From Modestobacter lapidis (GTDB lineage: Bacteria > Actinomycetota > Actinomycetes > Mycobacteriales > Geodermatophilaceae), in contig JABAKE010000005.1 of the NCBI GenBank assembly GCA_019779905.1, positions 124,001 through 188,000 on the forward strand: a stretch of 64,000 nucleotides of DNA. Reading direction: 5' to 3'. Both the position numbers and the translations under genes were made by a program. This document shows positions 46,803 through 55,972 of this stretch, piece after piece (positions within the stretch are counted from its first letter, which is position 1; every line of letters begins with the position of its first letter). The notes beneath the pieces are model-generated. The model searched no databases. It was not told where the DNA came from and saw nothing but the letters and a program-made list of their open reading frames with translations.

Positions 46803-46830
46803 TTGACACCAGCGGATCGCGCACTACAGG
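46803..46830 (+). promoter_or_regulatory. Possible sigma-70-type promoter of the livK operon
   Basis: TTGACA (46803-46808), 16 bases, then TACAGG (46825-46830). The -35 is perfect and the -10 poor. The inverted repeat at 46845 lies just downstream, where a bound repressor would block initiation. Confidence 0.45.
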
Positions 46831-46844
46831 CTTTGTCGCCAACG

Positions 46845-46864
46845 GACGTGCGATGTAGCACGTC
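46845..46864 (+). promoter_or_regulatory. Operator site 1 of the benzoate region (contains TGTAGCACGTC)
   Basis: GACGTGC-GATGTA-GCACGTC, a perfect 7-bp inverted repeat with 6-base spacer; its right half is the TGTAGCACGTC motif found at 52526, 60390, 61397 and 63183. It sits between the PaaX-family gene and livK. Confidence 0.65.
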
Positions 46865-46890
46865 ACGAGATGTTCGGAGTGTGTGTGTCC

Positions 46891-48111
46891 ATGGCACAAG
46901 GATCGTCCCGACGGAACGGAACCCGACTCGGCGTCGGGCTGCTGGCCCTGACCCTGACCGCCGCCTGCGGTGGCGGCGGCAGCCTCGGCGGTGACGAGGG
47001 CGGCGGTGAAGGTGGCGGCGAGGCCGGCGGCACCGTCACCGTCGGGCTGGTCATCCCCCAGGCCGGCGTGTACACGCCGCTGGGCGAGGACATGCAGCAG
47101 GGCTGGGATCTCTACCTGGACCAGCACGACGGTCAGCTCGGCGGGTACGAGGTCGAGACCGTCGTCGCCGACGAGGGCGAGAGTCCCGACACCGGCGTCC
47201 CGGCCGTCCAGCGGCTGCTGACCGAGGGGGAGGTCGACGCCCTGGTGGGCATCGTGAACTCCGCCACGGCGCTGGGGGTGGCCGAGCAGGTGGCCGAGGC
47301 CCAGATCCCGCTGATCGTCGCCAACGCCGGCGCCGAGGCCGTCACCAAGGACGCGGGCAACCCCTACGTGTGGCGCACCTCGTTCACCAACGCGCAGGTC
47401 GCCGCGGCGATGGGTGAGCACCTCGCCGCCGAGGGCGTCGGCCCGGTCTACGTCATGGCGCCGGACTACGCGGCCGGCCAGGAGGTCGTGGCGGGCTTCA
47501 CCGAGGCCTACGAGGCCGCCGGCGGCACCGTGGCAGGCCAGACGCTGACCCCCTTCGGCAGCACCCAGGACTTCCAGCCCTTCCTGTCCAACGTCCAGTC
47601 CTCCGGCGCCGAGGCGGTCTTCGTCTTCTACGCCGGCGGCGAGGCCGTGAGCTTCGTGCAGCAGTACGACGCCTTCGGGCTCAAGGACAGCACCCCGCTG
47701 TACGGGTCGGGCTTCCTGACCGAGGGCAGCGTCCTGGACGCACAGGGCGAGTCCGCAGTCGGGGTGCGCACGTCGCTGCACTACTCCACCGAGATCGACA
47801 ACCCGGCCAACACCGAGTTCGTCGCCGCCTACCAGGAGGCCTACGGCGAGCTGCCGACGACGTACGCGGTGCAGGCCTACGACGCCGCCAACGTGCTCGA
47901 CAGTGCGCTGGAGGGAGTCGAGGAGGTCAGTGGCCAGGCGATCGCCGAGGCTCTCGAGACCGTGGGCGAGATCGACGACAGCCCCCGTGGGCCGTGGACG
48001 TTCAACGGCCAGACGCCCGAGCAGACCATGTACCTGCGCGAGGTGGCCGAGGTGGACGGCACCCTGCGCAACACCGTGGTCACCGACCTCGGCGTGTTCG
48101 CCCAGCCCTAG
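46891..48111 (+). CDS. livK: Branched-chain amino acid-type ABC transporter substrate-binding lipoprotein
   Basis: A 406-aa periplasmic-binding-type lipoprotein. The signal peptide ends at lipobox LTAAC (Cys26), followed by a Gly/Glu spacer to about residue 45. The mature protein has the Liv-family layout GLVIPQAGVYTPLGEDMQQGWDLYLD, the LVGIVNSATALGVAEQV loop and YAVQAYDAANVL. ATG 46891 has GGAG 11 bases upstream; ATG 46870 would put the operator inside six bases of the start. In a benzoate cluster, an aromatic acid is the likely ligand. Confidence 0.85.
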   Translation: MAQGSSRRNGTRLGVGLLALTLTAACGGGGSLGGDEGGGEGGGEAGGTVTVGLVIPQAGVYTPLGEDMQQGWDLYLDQHDGQLGGYEVETVVADEGESPDTGVPAVQRLLTEGEVDALVGIVNSATALGVAEQVAEAQIPLIVANAGAEAVTKDAGNPYVWRTSFTNAQVAAAMGEHLAAEGVGPVYVMAPDYAAGQEVVAGFTEAYEAAGGTVAGQTLTPFGSTQDFQPFLSNVQSSGAEAVFVFYAGGEAVSFVQQYDAFGLKDSTPLYGSGFLTEGSVLDAQGESAVGVRTSLHYSTEIDNPANTEFVAAYQEAYGELPTTYAVQAYDAANVLDSALEGVEEVSGQAIAEALETVGEIDDSPRGPWTFNGQTPEQTMYLREVAEVDGTLRNTVVTDLGVFAQP

Positions 48112-48120
48112 TCCAGCGCT

Positions 48121-48170
48121 GACCGGCGGCCGCGGTCGGGGTGTTCGCACCCCGACCGCGGCCGCCGGTC
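48121..48170 (+). terminator. 23-bp perfect stem with TTCG loop between livK and livH
   Basis: GACCGGCGGCCGCGGTCGGG plus GTG, then TTCG, then the exact complement. It lies 9 bases after the livK stop and 22 before the livH start. It probably terminates part of the transcripts or protects the livK 3' end, so the binding protein is made in excess over the permeases. Confidence 0.85.
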
Positions 48171-48192
48171 CATGCGGAGCGGAGGTTCTTCC

Positions 48193-49077
48193 ATGGCCGG
48201 CTGGTTCGACGCGAACCTGGTCAGCATCCTCAACGGGTTCGCCATCGGCTCGTTGCTGTTCATCCTCGCCGTGGGCCTGTCGATCGTCTTCGGGATGATG
48301 GACGTGCTCAACCTGGCGCACGGCGCCTTCTTCCTCGTCGGCTCCTACCTGGCGGTCAGCTTCGTGGCCGGCGTCTCCTGGGGTGGTTTCCTCGCCGCGC
48401 TGGCCGTCGCCGCCCTGTTCGGCCTGCTCGCCGGCGGGGTGCTCTCGGGCATGACCGAACCACTGGCGCGCCGGCCGATCCTCGACCAGGCCCTGCTCAC
48501 GCTGGGCATCTCACTGATCGTCGCCGAGGTCCTGTCGATCATCTACGGCAACAACGTCCGTTCGGTGCCCGGCCCCCCCGGGCTGGACGGCAGCGTGCAG
48601 GTCGCCGGCAGCACCTATCCCACCTACCGGCTGATGCTCATCGCGGTCGGGCTGCTGCTGGCCCTCGTGGTCTGGCTGGTCGTGGAGCGGACCTCGATCG
48701 GCGCGCTCGTGCGGGCCAGCGTCGCCGACCGGGAGATGGTCTCGGCGATGGGCATCGACAACCGGAAGGTCAAGTTCGCCGTCCTCGGGATCGGCTCGAT
48801 GCTGGCCGCCGTCGCCGGAGTGCTCGGCGCCCCGGTCTACGGTGCCCGGCCGGGCCTGGACAAGACGATCCTCATCCTCGCGCTCGTCGTCGTCGTCATC
48901 GGCGGCCTCGGCTCGGTCCGGGGCGCCCTCATCGGCGCGCTGGTCATCGGCCAGGTCGAGTCACTGGGCCGGGCACTGCTGCCCGAGCTGGCGTCCTTCA
49001 TCCTGTTCGGGACCCTCGCGCTGGTGCTCATCATCCGGCCGCGGGGCCTCTTCGCCGGAAAGGTGGCCCACTCGTGA
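48193..49077 (+). CDS. livH: Branched-chain amino acid-type ABC transporter permease
   Basis: A 294-aa LivH-type permease with about eight hydrophobic segments. It has NGFAIGSLLFILAVGLSIVFGMMDVLNLAHG-type opening (described by its LNLAHGAFFLVG part, about 41-52) and GSVRGALIGALVIGQVESLG near residue 245, the ATPase coupling region. ATG 48193 has GGAGG at 7 bases; the in-frame ATG 48172 lies against the hairpin. Its stop overlaps the start of a leader ORF (GTGA). Confidence 0.88.
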   Translation: MAGWFDANLVSILNGFAIGSLLFILAVGLSIVFGMMDVLNLAHGAFFLVGSYLAVSFVAGVSWGGFLAALAVAALFGLLAGGVLSGMTEPLARRPILDQALLTLGISLIVAEVLSIIYGNNVRSVPGPPGLDGSVQVAGSTYPTYRLMLIAVGLLLALVVWLVVERTSIGALVRASVADREMVSAMGIDNRKVKFAVLGIGSMLAAVAGVLGAPVYGARPGLDKTILILALVVVVIGGLGSVRGALIGALVIGQVESLGRALLPELASFILFGTLALVLIIRPRGLFAGKVAHS

Positions 49078-49154
49078 GCGAGCTTACGAGTTCGCGCAGG
49101 GGTACAGCAGCGCCGCGAATGCGGCCGACGAGCGCCAGCGAGGAGGACTCATGA
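49074..49154 (+). CDS. Leader ORF (26 codons) between livH and livM; leader element copy E2
   Basis: The GTG overlaps the livH stop (GTGA) and the TGA overlaps the livM start (ATGA), so three reading frames are chained by four-base overlaps. The peptide begins VSELTSSRRGTAAPRMRPTS and ends ASEEDS. The 82 bases 49073-49154 match the merR leader (37081-37162, minus strand) at about 68 positions without gaps. GCGAGGAGGA near its end is the livM ribosome site. Translation of the peptide is inferred from spacing only. Confidence 0.6.
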   Translation: MSELTSSRRGTAAPRMRPTSASEEDS

Positions 49155-50194
49155 GCGTGGTCCCCGACAGCTCGACCGACGCCTCCGGCGTCGGCGCCGA
49201 CCCGAGGACCGGCCCGGCGCCGGGCCCGTCCCGGGCCGCCCGGCTGGCCACGCGCGGCATCCCGCTGCTCGTCCTGCTGGTGCTGCTCGCATCGGCCCCG
49301 CTGTTCGCCGCTCCGTTCACCGCGAACACGCTGTCCCGGATCCTGATCTTCGCGCTGTTCGCGGTGAGCCTCGACCTGCTCGTCGGCATCACCGGACTGC
49401 CCTCCCTCGGGCACGCCGCGTACTTCGGGGTGGGCGCCTACACCGCCGGCCTGGTGTCGATCCACTGGACCAGCGCAGCCCCCGTCCCGGTCCTGCTGGC
49501 CGCAGCCGTAGGGGCGCTGGCCGCGGTGGCCACCGGCTGGCTGGCGGTGCGCAGCGGCGGGGTGTACTTCCTGATGCTCACGCTGGCCATCGGTGAGCTG
49601 GTGCACCAGCTCGCGCAGAGCCTGTCGTCGGTGACCGGCGGCTCGAACGGCCTGTTCGGGATCCCGAGCGTCCGGATCGGGGGCGAGCCGCTGACCCTGG
49701 CCGGCTACGTCTACTGGTACGTGCTGGCCGTGGCGGTGCTCGGCTTCCTCGGGCTCTGGCTGGTCGCGCGCTCCCCGTTCGGTGCCACGTTGCGCGGCAT
49801 CCGCGACAACGAGCCCCGCATGCGGTCGCTGGGCTACTCGCCGTTCCGCTACAAGTACCTGGCGTTCGTCGTCGCGGGCGGGTTCGCCGGGCTGGCCGGT
49901 GGCCTCTTCGCCGCCCTGGTACGCATCGTCAACCCGAGCGACGCCGGCTTCACCACCAGTGCGCTGATCCTCCTCGCGGTGGTCCTGGGCGGCGCCGGGA
50001 CGCTGTGGGGCCCGGTGCTGGGCGCGGCCGTCGTCGTGCTCGTGCGGGACACCTTCGGGCCCCAGCTGGACGGGCACGGTCCGCTCCTGCTCGGGGTCGT
50101 GTTCGTCGTCGCGGTGTACGTGCTGCCCCGCGGCTTCGCCGGTCTCGCCGGCCTGGTTCCCGGTCGCCGGCGCTCAACGGGAGGCACCGCATGA
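49151..50194 (+). CDS. livM: Branched-chain amino acid-type ABC transporter permease
   Basis: A 347-aa LivM-type permease. After a 35-residue cytoplasmic tail there are about nine hydrophobic segments, with ITGLPSLGHAAYFGVGAYTAGL (about 76-97), RGIRDNEPRMRSLGYSPFRYKYLAF (about 213-237) and GAGTLWGPVLGAAVV. The ATG overlaps the leader ORF stop; its own stop overlaps livG (ATGA). Confidence 0.9.
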   Translation: MSVVPDSSTDASGVGADPRTGPAPGPSRAARLATRGIPLLVLLVLLASAPLFAAPFTANTLSRILIFALFAVSLDLLVGITGLPSLGHAAYFGVGAYTAGLVSIHWTSAAPVPVLLAAAVGALAAVATGWLAVRSGGVYFLMLTLAIGELVHQLAQSLSSVTGGSNGLFGIPSVRIGGEPLTLAGYVYWYVLAVAVLGFLGLWLVARSPFGATLRGIRDNEPRMRSLGYSPFRYKYLAFVVAGGFAGLAGGLFAALVRIVNPSDAGFTTSALILLAVVLGGAGTLWGPVLGAAVVVLVRDTFGPQLDGHGPLLLGVVFVVAVYVLPRGFAGLAGLVPGRRRSTGGTA

Positions 50195-50982
50195 GCACCA
50201 CCCTGCTGTCCCTGTCCGGCGTGAGCCGGCACTACGGCGCCCTCCGGGCCGTGGACGACGTCTCGATCGACGTCCCGGCCGGTGCGCGGCACGCGCTCAT
50301 CGGGCCCAACGGCGCCGGCAAGAGCACCCTGTTCAAGCTGGTCACCGGCTCGATGCCGGTCTCGGCCGGCACGGTCACGCTGGACGGCACGGACATCACC
50401 CAGCTGCCCGAGCACCAGCGGGCGCGGCGGGGTGTCAGCCAGACGCTGCAGCACTCGAGCCTGTTCCTGTCCCAGAGCGTGCAGGACAACGTGCTGCTCG
50501 CCGCGCAGCGCCAGCACCGCAGCCGTCGCTCGCTCCTGCCGCGGCGGCAGGCCGCCGCCCGGGACCGGGTGCGCGGCCTGCTGGTGGACGTGGGCCTGGA
50601 GGCGCGGGCCGACACCCCCGTCGCTGCGCTGTCCCACGGCGAGCGGCGTCAGCTGGAGGTGGCCATCGCGCTGGCGTGCGAGCCGAAGCTGCTGCTGCTC
50701 GACGAACCCGCGGCGGGCATGTCGCCGGCGGAGAGCTCACGGTTGGTCGGCCTGCTCCAGTCGCTGCCCGCGTCGGTGACGCTGGTCATCGTCGAGCACG
50801 ACCTCGACGTCGTCTTCGCTTTGGCCACGTCGGTGACCGTGCTCCACCTCGGGCAGGTGCTGCTCACCGGCAGCCCCGACGAGGTGCGGGCCAGCGCGGC
50901 GGTCCAGGAGGCCTACCTCGGCACCGGACGCGAAGCGCTCTTCCTCGACCACCCGGGATCGACCCAGATGGAGGTGAGCTGA
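50191..50982 (+). CDS. livG: Branched-chain amino acid-type ABC transporter ATP-binding protein
   Basis: A 263-aa LivG-type ATPase. Walker A is GPNGAGKST (about 39-47), the signature is LSHGERRQLEVA rather than LSYGxQR, Walker B is LLLLDEPAAGMSP and the H-loop is VEHDLDVVF. The ARRGVSQTLQHSSLF segment is the Q-loop region. The start overlaps livM (ATGA), and the stop abuts livF directly. Confidence 0.9.
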   Translation: MSTTLLSLSGVSRHYGALRAVDDVSIDVPAGARHALIGPNGAGKSTLFKLVTGSMPVSAGTVTLDGTDITQLPEHQRARRGVSQTLQHSSLFLSQSVQDNVLLAAQRQHRSRRSLLPRRQAAARDRVRGLLVDVGLEARADTPVAALSHGERRQLEVAIALACEPKLLLLDEPAAGMSPAESSRLVGLLQSLPASVTLVIVEHDLDVVFALATSVTVLHLGQVLLTGSPDEVRASAAVQEAYLGTGREALFLDHPGSTQMEVS

Positions 50983-51684
50983 GTGCTGGAGGTCCGCGGA
51001 CTGGAGTCCGGGTACAAGCGGAGCACGGTGCTGCAGGGGGTCGACCTCGACCTCGCGGCGGGGCAGGTGCTCGGCCTGCTGGGCCGCAACGGAGTCGGCA
51101 AAACCACGTTGATCAACACGCTGATGGGGCTGGTGACACCGTCGGCGGGCAGTGTGCGGCTCGAGGGCGCGGATCTGGCCGGTCGCCGGCCCGACGTGAT
51201 CGCCCGCGCCGGCGTGGCGCTGGTCCCGCAGGGCCGCCGGGTGTGGGCGCCGCTCACCGTCGCCGAGCACCTGGCCCTGGCCGCGCGCCGGGGACGCGGG
51301 CGGGGGCCGTGGGACACCGCCCGGGTGATCGAGCTGCTGCCCCGGCTGGGCGAGCGGGACCGGCACCAGGCCGGTCAGCTCTCCGGCGGCGAGCAGCAGA
51401 TGCTGGCCATCGCGCGGGCCCTGCTGACCAATCCGCGGCTGGTGCTGATGGACGAGCCCTCCGACGGGCTGGCCCCGGCGGTGGTCGACTCGATCGGTGA
51501 GGTGATCGCCGGCATGAAGCAGGAGGGCGTCACGCTCGTGGTGGTCGAGCAGGACCTCCACCTGGCCTTCGCGGTGGCCGACGAGATCGCGGTGATGGAC
51601 AAGGGGCGGGTGGTGCACCGCTCCCCCACGTTGGAGTTCCGCCGCGACAGCTCGATCGCGCACGCGCTTCTCGGCGTCGCCTGA
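50983..51684 (+). CDS. livF: Branched-chain amino acid-type ABC transporter ATP-binding protein
   Basis: A 233-aa LivF-type ATPase. Walker A is GRNGVGKTT (about 32-40), the signature LSGGEQQMLAIARAL, Walker B LVLMDEPSDGLAP and the H-loop VEQDLHLAF. GTG 50983 follows the livG stop with no gap. It ends the importer operon and is followed by a 19-bp hairpin. Confidence 0.9.
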   Translation: MLEVRGLESGYKRSTVLQGVDLDLAAGQVLGLLGRNGVGKTTLINTLMGLVTPSAGSVRLEGADLAGRRPDVIARAGVALVPQGRRVWAPLTVAEHLALAARRGRGRGPWDTARVIELLPRLGERDRHQAGQLSGGEQQMLAIARALLTNPRLVLMDEPSDGLAPAVVDSIGEVIAGMKQEGVTLVVVEQDLHLAFAVADEIAVMDKGRVVHRSPTLEFRRDSSIAHALLGVA

Positions 51685-51708
51685 CCGAACCGCGCCTCCC
51701 GACCCATC

Positions 51709-51751
51709 CGCATCCGGCGGCCGGCTCCCTGGGAGCCGGCCGCCGGATGCG
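51709..51751. terminator. 19-bp stem hairpin between convergent livF and acetyltransferase genes
   Basis: CGCATCCGGCGGCCGGCTC pairs exactly with GAGCCGGCCGCCGGATGCG around a 5-base loop. It can serve both strands. Confidence 0.85.
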
Positions 51752-51755
51752 CGTC

Positions 51756-52406
51756 TCAGAACCGGTGCTGCTCCTGGTCCACGTAGCCGCCCTGGTCCTC
51801 GGCGCCCGGTCCGAGCGGTTCGCTCTCCACGTCGGCGTCCACCGACCGCGGTCGGACCGCTGCCCGGTCCCGTTCGGCCACGTACCGCGAGCGCCGTCCC
51901 TCGTCGGGCTCGGCAGCTCGACCGGTTCCGGGACGGCCGCCCTGGTGCTGCCCGATGTCCCTGGTCCGGTCCCCCACCTGCTTGCGCAACCGCCCGTCCT
52001 CGGTATCGGCGAAGCCCCGGGCGCAGAACCACGCCGTCACCGCATCACGCTCCGGATGTGTGTCGCGCACCACATTGACGACGTAGTTGAGTCCGCGCGC
52101 GGCGGCCTCCTCCTCCAGCCGGGCGAGGGTGAAGGCCCCGGCACCGGTTCCCCGGGCGTCGGCGTCGATGGCGAGCAGGATCTCCGCGTCCCCCCACACG
52201 TCGTCCAGCCAGCCGTACCCGACGACCCCGTCGGGACCTTCGACCCGCCACCAGTCCCCGGACAGCCGATCGCCGGGGTGCCGGGTCTCAGCCCGGAAGA
52301 CTCCCTCCGGAACGGTGCTGAAGACTCGTTCCCGGGCGGCATCCCAGCGGGGATCGGGCTCCTTCACCCAGTTCAATCGAGTCGTTCCCGTTTCCGCCGT
52401 CACCAT
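51756..52406 (-). CDS. GNAT family N-acetyltransferase
   Basis: A 216-aa protein with a GNAT domain in residues 1-140: VGYGWLDDVWGDAEILLAID is the central strand pair, DARGTGAGAFTLARLEEEA (about 83-101) holds the acetyl-CoA loop, and AVTAWFCARGFADTEDGRL the last helix and strand. The C-terminal 70 residues are charged and probably disordered. The substrate is unknown. It lies inside the benzoate region, divergent from boxC, and shares the intergenic space with operator site 2. Confidence 0.75.
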   Translation of the reverse strand: MVTAETGTTRLNWVKEPDPRWDAARERVFSTVPEGVFRAETRHPGDRLSGDWWRVEGPDGVVGYGWLDDVWGDAEILLAIDADARGTGAGAFTLARLEEEAAARGLNYVVNVVRDTHPERDAVTAWFCARGFADTEDGRLRKQVGDRTRDIGQHQGGRPGTGRAAEPDEGRRSRYVAERDRAAVRPRSVDADVESEPLGPGAEDQGGYVDQEQHRF

Positions 52407-52525
52407 GTCGGTTCCTCTCGGTAGGTCGGCCCGTACCCGCCTCAGCGTCGCAGATCCACGATGGAGCGAGGAAGATGGGAGCTACGCCACATGTCTACAC
52501 TCGGCCGACGGGTTGCACTTCCGTC

Positions 52526-52536
52526 TGTAGCACGTC
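52526..52536 (+). promoter_or_regulatory. Operator site 2 (TGTAGCACGTC) upstream of boxC
   Basis: Exact 11-bp match, 55 bases before the boxC start, in the divergent gap to the acetyltransferase gene. The left half of the inverted repeat seen at site 1 is not conserved here. Confidence 0.6.
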
Positions 52537-52591
52537 AGGATGGGATCGGAAGCCCGCGGGACCCCCTCGCACAGCAAGCCCTGGAGGCAGC

Positions 52592-54322
52592 GTGACCACT
52601 CTCGAAGACGCCCGTCAGGCCGACGCCGGAACGGAGGCTGCCGCGGCTGCACCCCAGCCGGCCCCGACCGTCTCCTTCGACACGTCGCCTGAGGCCTACA
52701 AGCACTGGTCCCTGTCGGTCGACGGCGAGATCGCGACACTGCTGCTCAACGTGGCCGAGGACGGCGGGATCGTCCCGGGCTACGAGCTGAAGATGAACAG
52801 CTACGACCTCGGCGTGGACATCGAGCTCCACGACGCGGTGCAGCGGCTCCGCTTCGAGCACCCCGAGGTCAAGGCCGTCGTGGTGACCAGCGGCAAGGAC
52901 CGGATGTTCTGCGCCGGCGCCAACATCAAGATGCTGGCGGCCTCCTCGCACAGCTGGAAGGTGAACTTCTGCAAGTTCACCAACGAGACCCGCAACGGCA
53001 TCGAGGACGCGACCGCGAACTCCGGCCTGCCCTTCATCGCCGCGGTGAACGGCACGGCCGCCGGTGGCGGCTACGAGCTGGCGCTGGCGTGCGAGGAGAT
53101 CGTCCTCATCGACGACAGCTCCTCGGCCGTCTCGCTGCCCGAGGTGCCCCTGCTGGGTGTGCTGCCCGGCACCGGCGGTCTGACCCGGGTGGTGGACAAG
53201 CGCGGCGTCCGGCGCGACCTGGCCGACATCTTCTCCACCACCGCCGAGGGCGTCCGCGGTGACCGCGCCGTCCAGTGGCGCCTCGTCGACGCCGTCAGCA
53301 AGGCCAGCGACTTCCCGGCGGAGATCGCCAGCCGGGCAACGGCGGCCGCCGCGACCTCCTCGCGTCCGGGGGCCGGCGCCCGCGGCGTGGCCCTCACCCC
53401 GCTGCAGCGCGAGGTGGACGGCGACACCACCCGCTACCAGCACGTGCGCGTGGTGCTCGACCGGGCGGCCGGCACCGCGACCATCACGGTGCTCGGGCCC
53501 ACCGGCGTCCCCTCCTCCATCGAGGAGCTGCACGAGCAGGGCGACCAGGGCTGGCTGCTGGCCGCCACCCGCGAGCTCGACGACGCGATCCTCCGGCTCC
53601 GCACGAACGAGCTCGGTCTGGGCACCTGGCTGCTGCGCACCGAGGGCGACGTCGAGACCGCCATCGCGATGGACCAGTTCCTGCTGGACCACCGTGATGA
53701 CTGGCTGGTCAACGAGCTCATCGGCTTCTTCAAGCGCACCGTCAAGCGGCTGGACACCACGTCCCGCAGCCTGTTCGCGCTGATCGAGCCGGGCAGCTGC
53801 TTCGCCGGTGCGCTCGCCGAGATCGCCTTCGCCGCCGACCGCTCGTTCATGCTCGAGGGGCAGTTCGAGGACGACGACGAGCCCAAGCCCCCGGCGGTCC
53901 TCCGGCTCGACGAGTTCAACACCGGACTGCTGCCGATGGGCAACGACCTCACCCGGCTCCAGGTGCGTTTCCTGGGCTCTGCCGCGGAGCTGGCCGCAGC
54001 CGAGGCCGCCGTCGGCCGTGACCTGCTCGCCGCCGACGCCCTCGAGCTCGGCCTGGTGACGGGCACGCCGGACGACATCGACTGGGAGGACGAGGTCCGC
54101 CTGCTCCTCGAGGAGCGGGCCAGCTTCTCCCCCGACGCGCTGACCGGCATGGAGGCCAACCTGCGCTTCGCCGGGCAGGAGACCCCGGAAACCAAGGTCT
54201 TCGGCCGGCTGACCGCCTGGCAGAACTGGATCTTCCAGCGGCCGAACGCCGCTGGTCCCGAAGGAGCGCTGCGCCGGTACGGGACCGGCCAGCGGGCTGA
54301 CTACGACAGGAAGCGGGTCTGA
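52592..54322 (+). CDS. boxC: Benzoyl-CoA-dihydrodiol lyase
   Basis: A 576-aa crotonase-fold enzyme that opens the ring of 2,3-epoxy/dihydrodiol benzoyl-CoA, giving 3,4-dehydroadipyl-CoA semialdehyde and formate. It has VTSGKDRMFCAGANIKMLAASSH (about 103-125) with the CoA-binding loop, and NGTAAGGGYELALACEEIVLID with SLPEVPLLGVLPGTGGLTRVVDK as catalytic region. A second crotonase-like half follows (ATITVLGPTG and so on). Length is normal. GTG 52592 has GGAGG at 5 bases. boxB follows after 3 bases. Confidence 0.93.
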   Translation: MTTLEDARQADAGTEAAAAAPQPAPTVSFDTSPEAYKHWSLSVDGEIATLLLNVAEDGGIVPGYELKMNSYDLGVDIELHDAVQRLRFEHPEVKAVVVTSGKDRMFCAGANIKMLAASSHSWKVNFCKFTNETRNGIEDATANSGLPFIAAVNGTAAGGGYELALACEEIVLIDDSSSAVSLPEVPLLGVLPGTGGLTRVVDKRGVRRDLADIFSTTAEGVRGDRAVQWRLVDAVSKASDFPAEIASRATAAAATSSRPGAGARGVALTPLQREVDGDTTRYQHVRVVLDRAAGTATITVLGPTGVPSSIEELHEQGDQGWLLAATRELDDAILRLRTNELGLGTWLLRTEGDVETAIAMDQFLLDHRDDWLVNELIGFFKRTVKRLDTTSRSLFALIEPGSCFAGALAEIAFAADRSFMLEGQFEDDDEPKPPAVLRLDEFNTGLLPMGNDLTRLQVRFLGSAAELAAAEAAVGRDLLAADALELGLVTGTPDDIDWEDEVRLLLEERASFSPDALTGMEANLRFAGQETPETKVFGRLTAWQNWIFQRPNAAGPEGALRRYGTGQRADYDRKRV

Positions 54323-54325
54323 TCC

Positions 54326-55807
<1,482 letters not shown>

Positions 55808-55818
55808 GTTCGACGCCG

Positions 55819-55890
55819 GTCGAGTGCGTGGGTGAACCAGCGCACTCGACTGGGCTGCGGCCGGGCCCTTCCCGGGGCCCGGCCGCAGCC
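55819..55890 (+). terminator. Two consecutive hairpins after boxB
   Basis: GTCGAGTGCG/CGCACTCGAC (55819-55850) is followed by a 16-bp stem GGCTGCGGCCGGGCCC with its exact complement (55853-55890). They separate boxCB from the ligase operon, probably terminating or attenuating. Confidence 0.8.
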
Positions 55891-55972
55891 ATGACCTCAG
55901 GTACTCCAGCGGCAGCACCGCCGGTACCGGACCCAGCCGGAACGACTCCACGGCACTGAAGGGACTCCCAGC

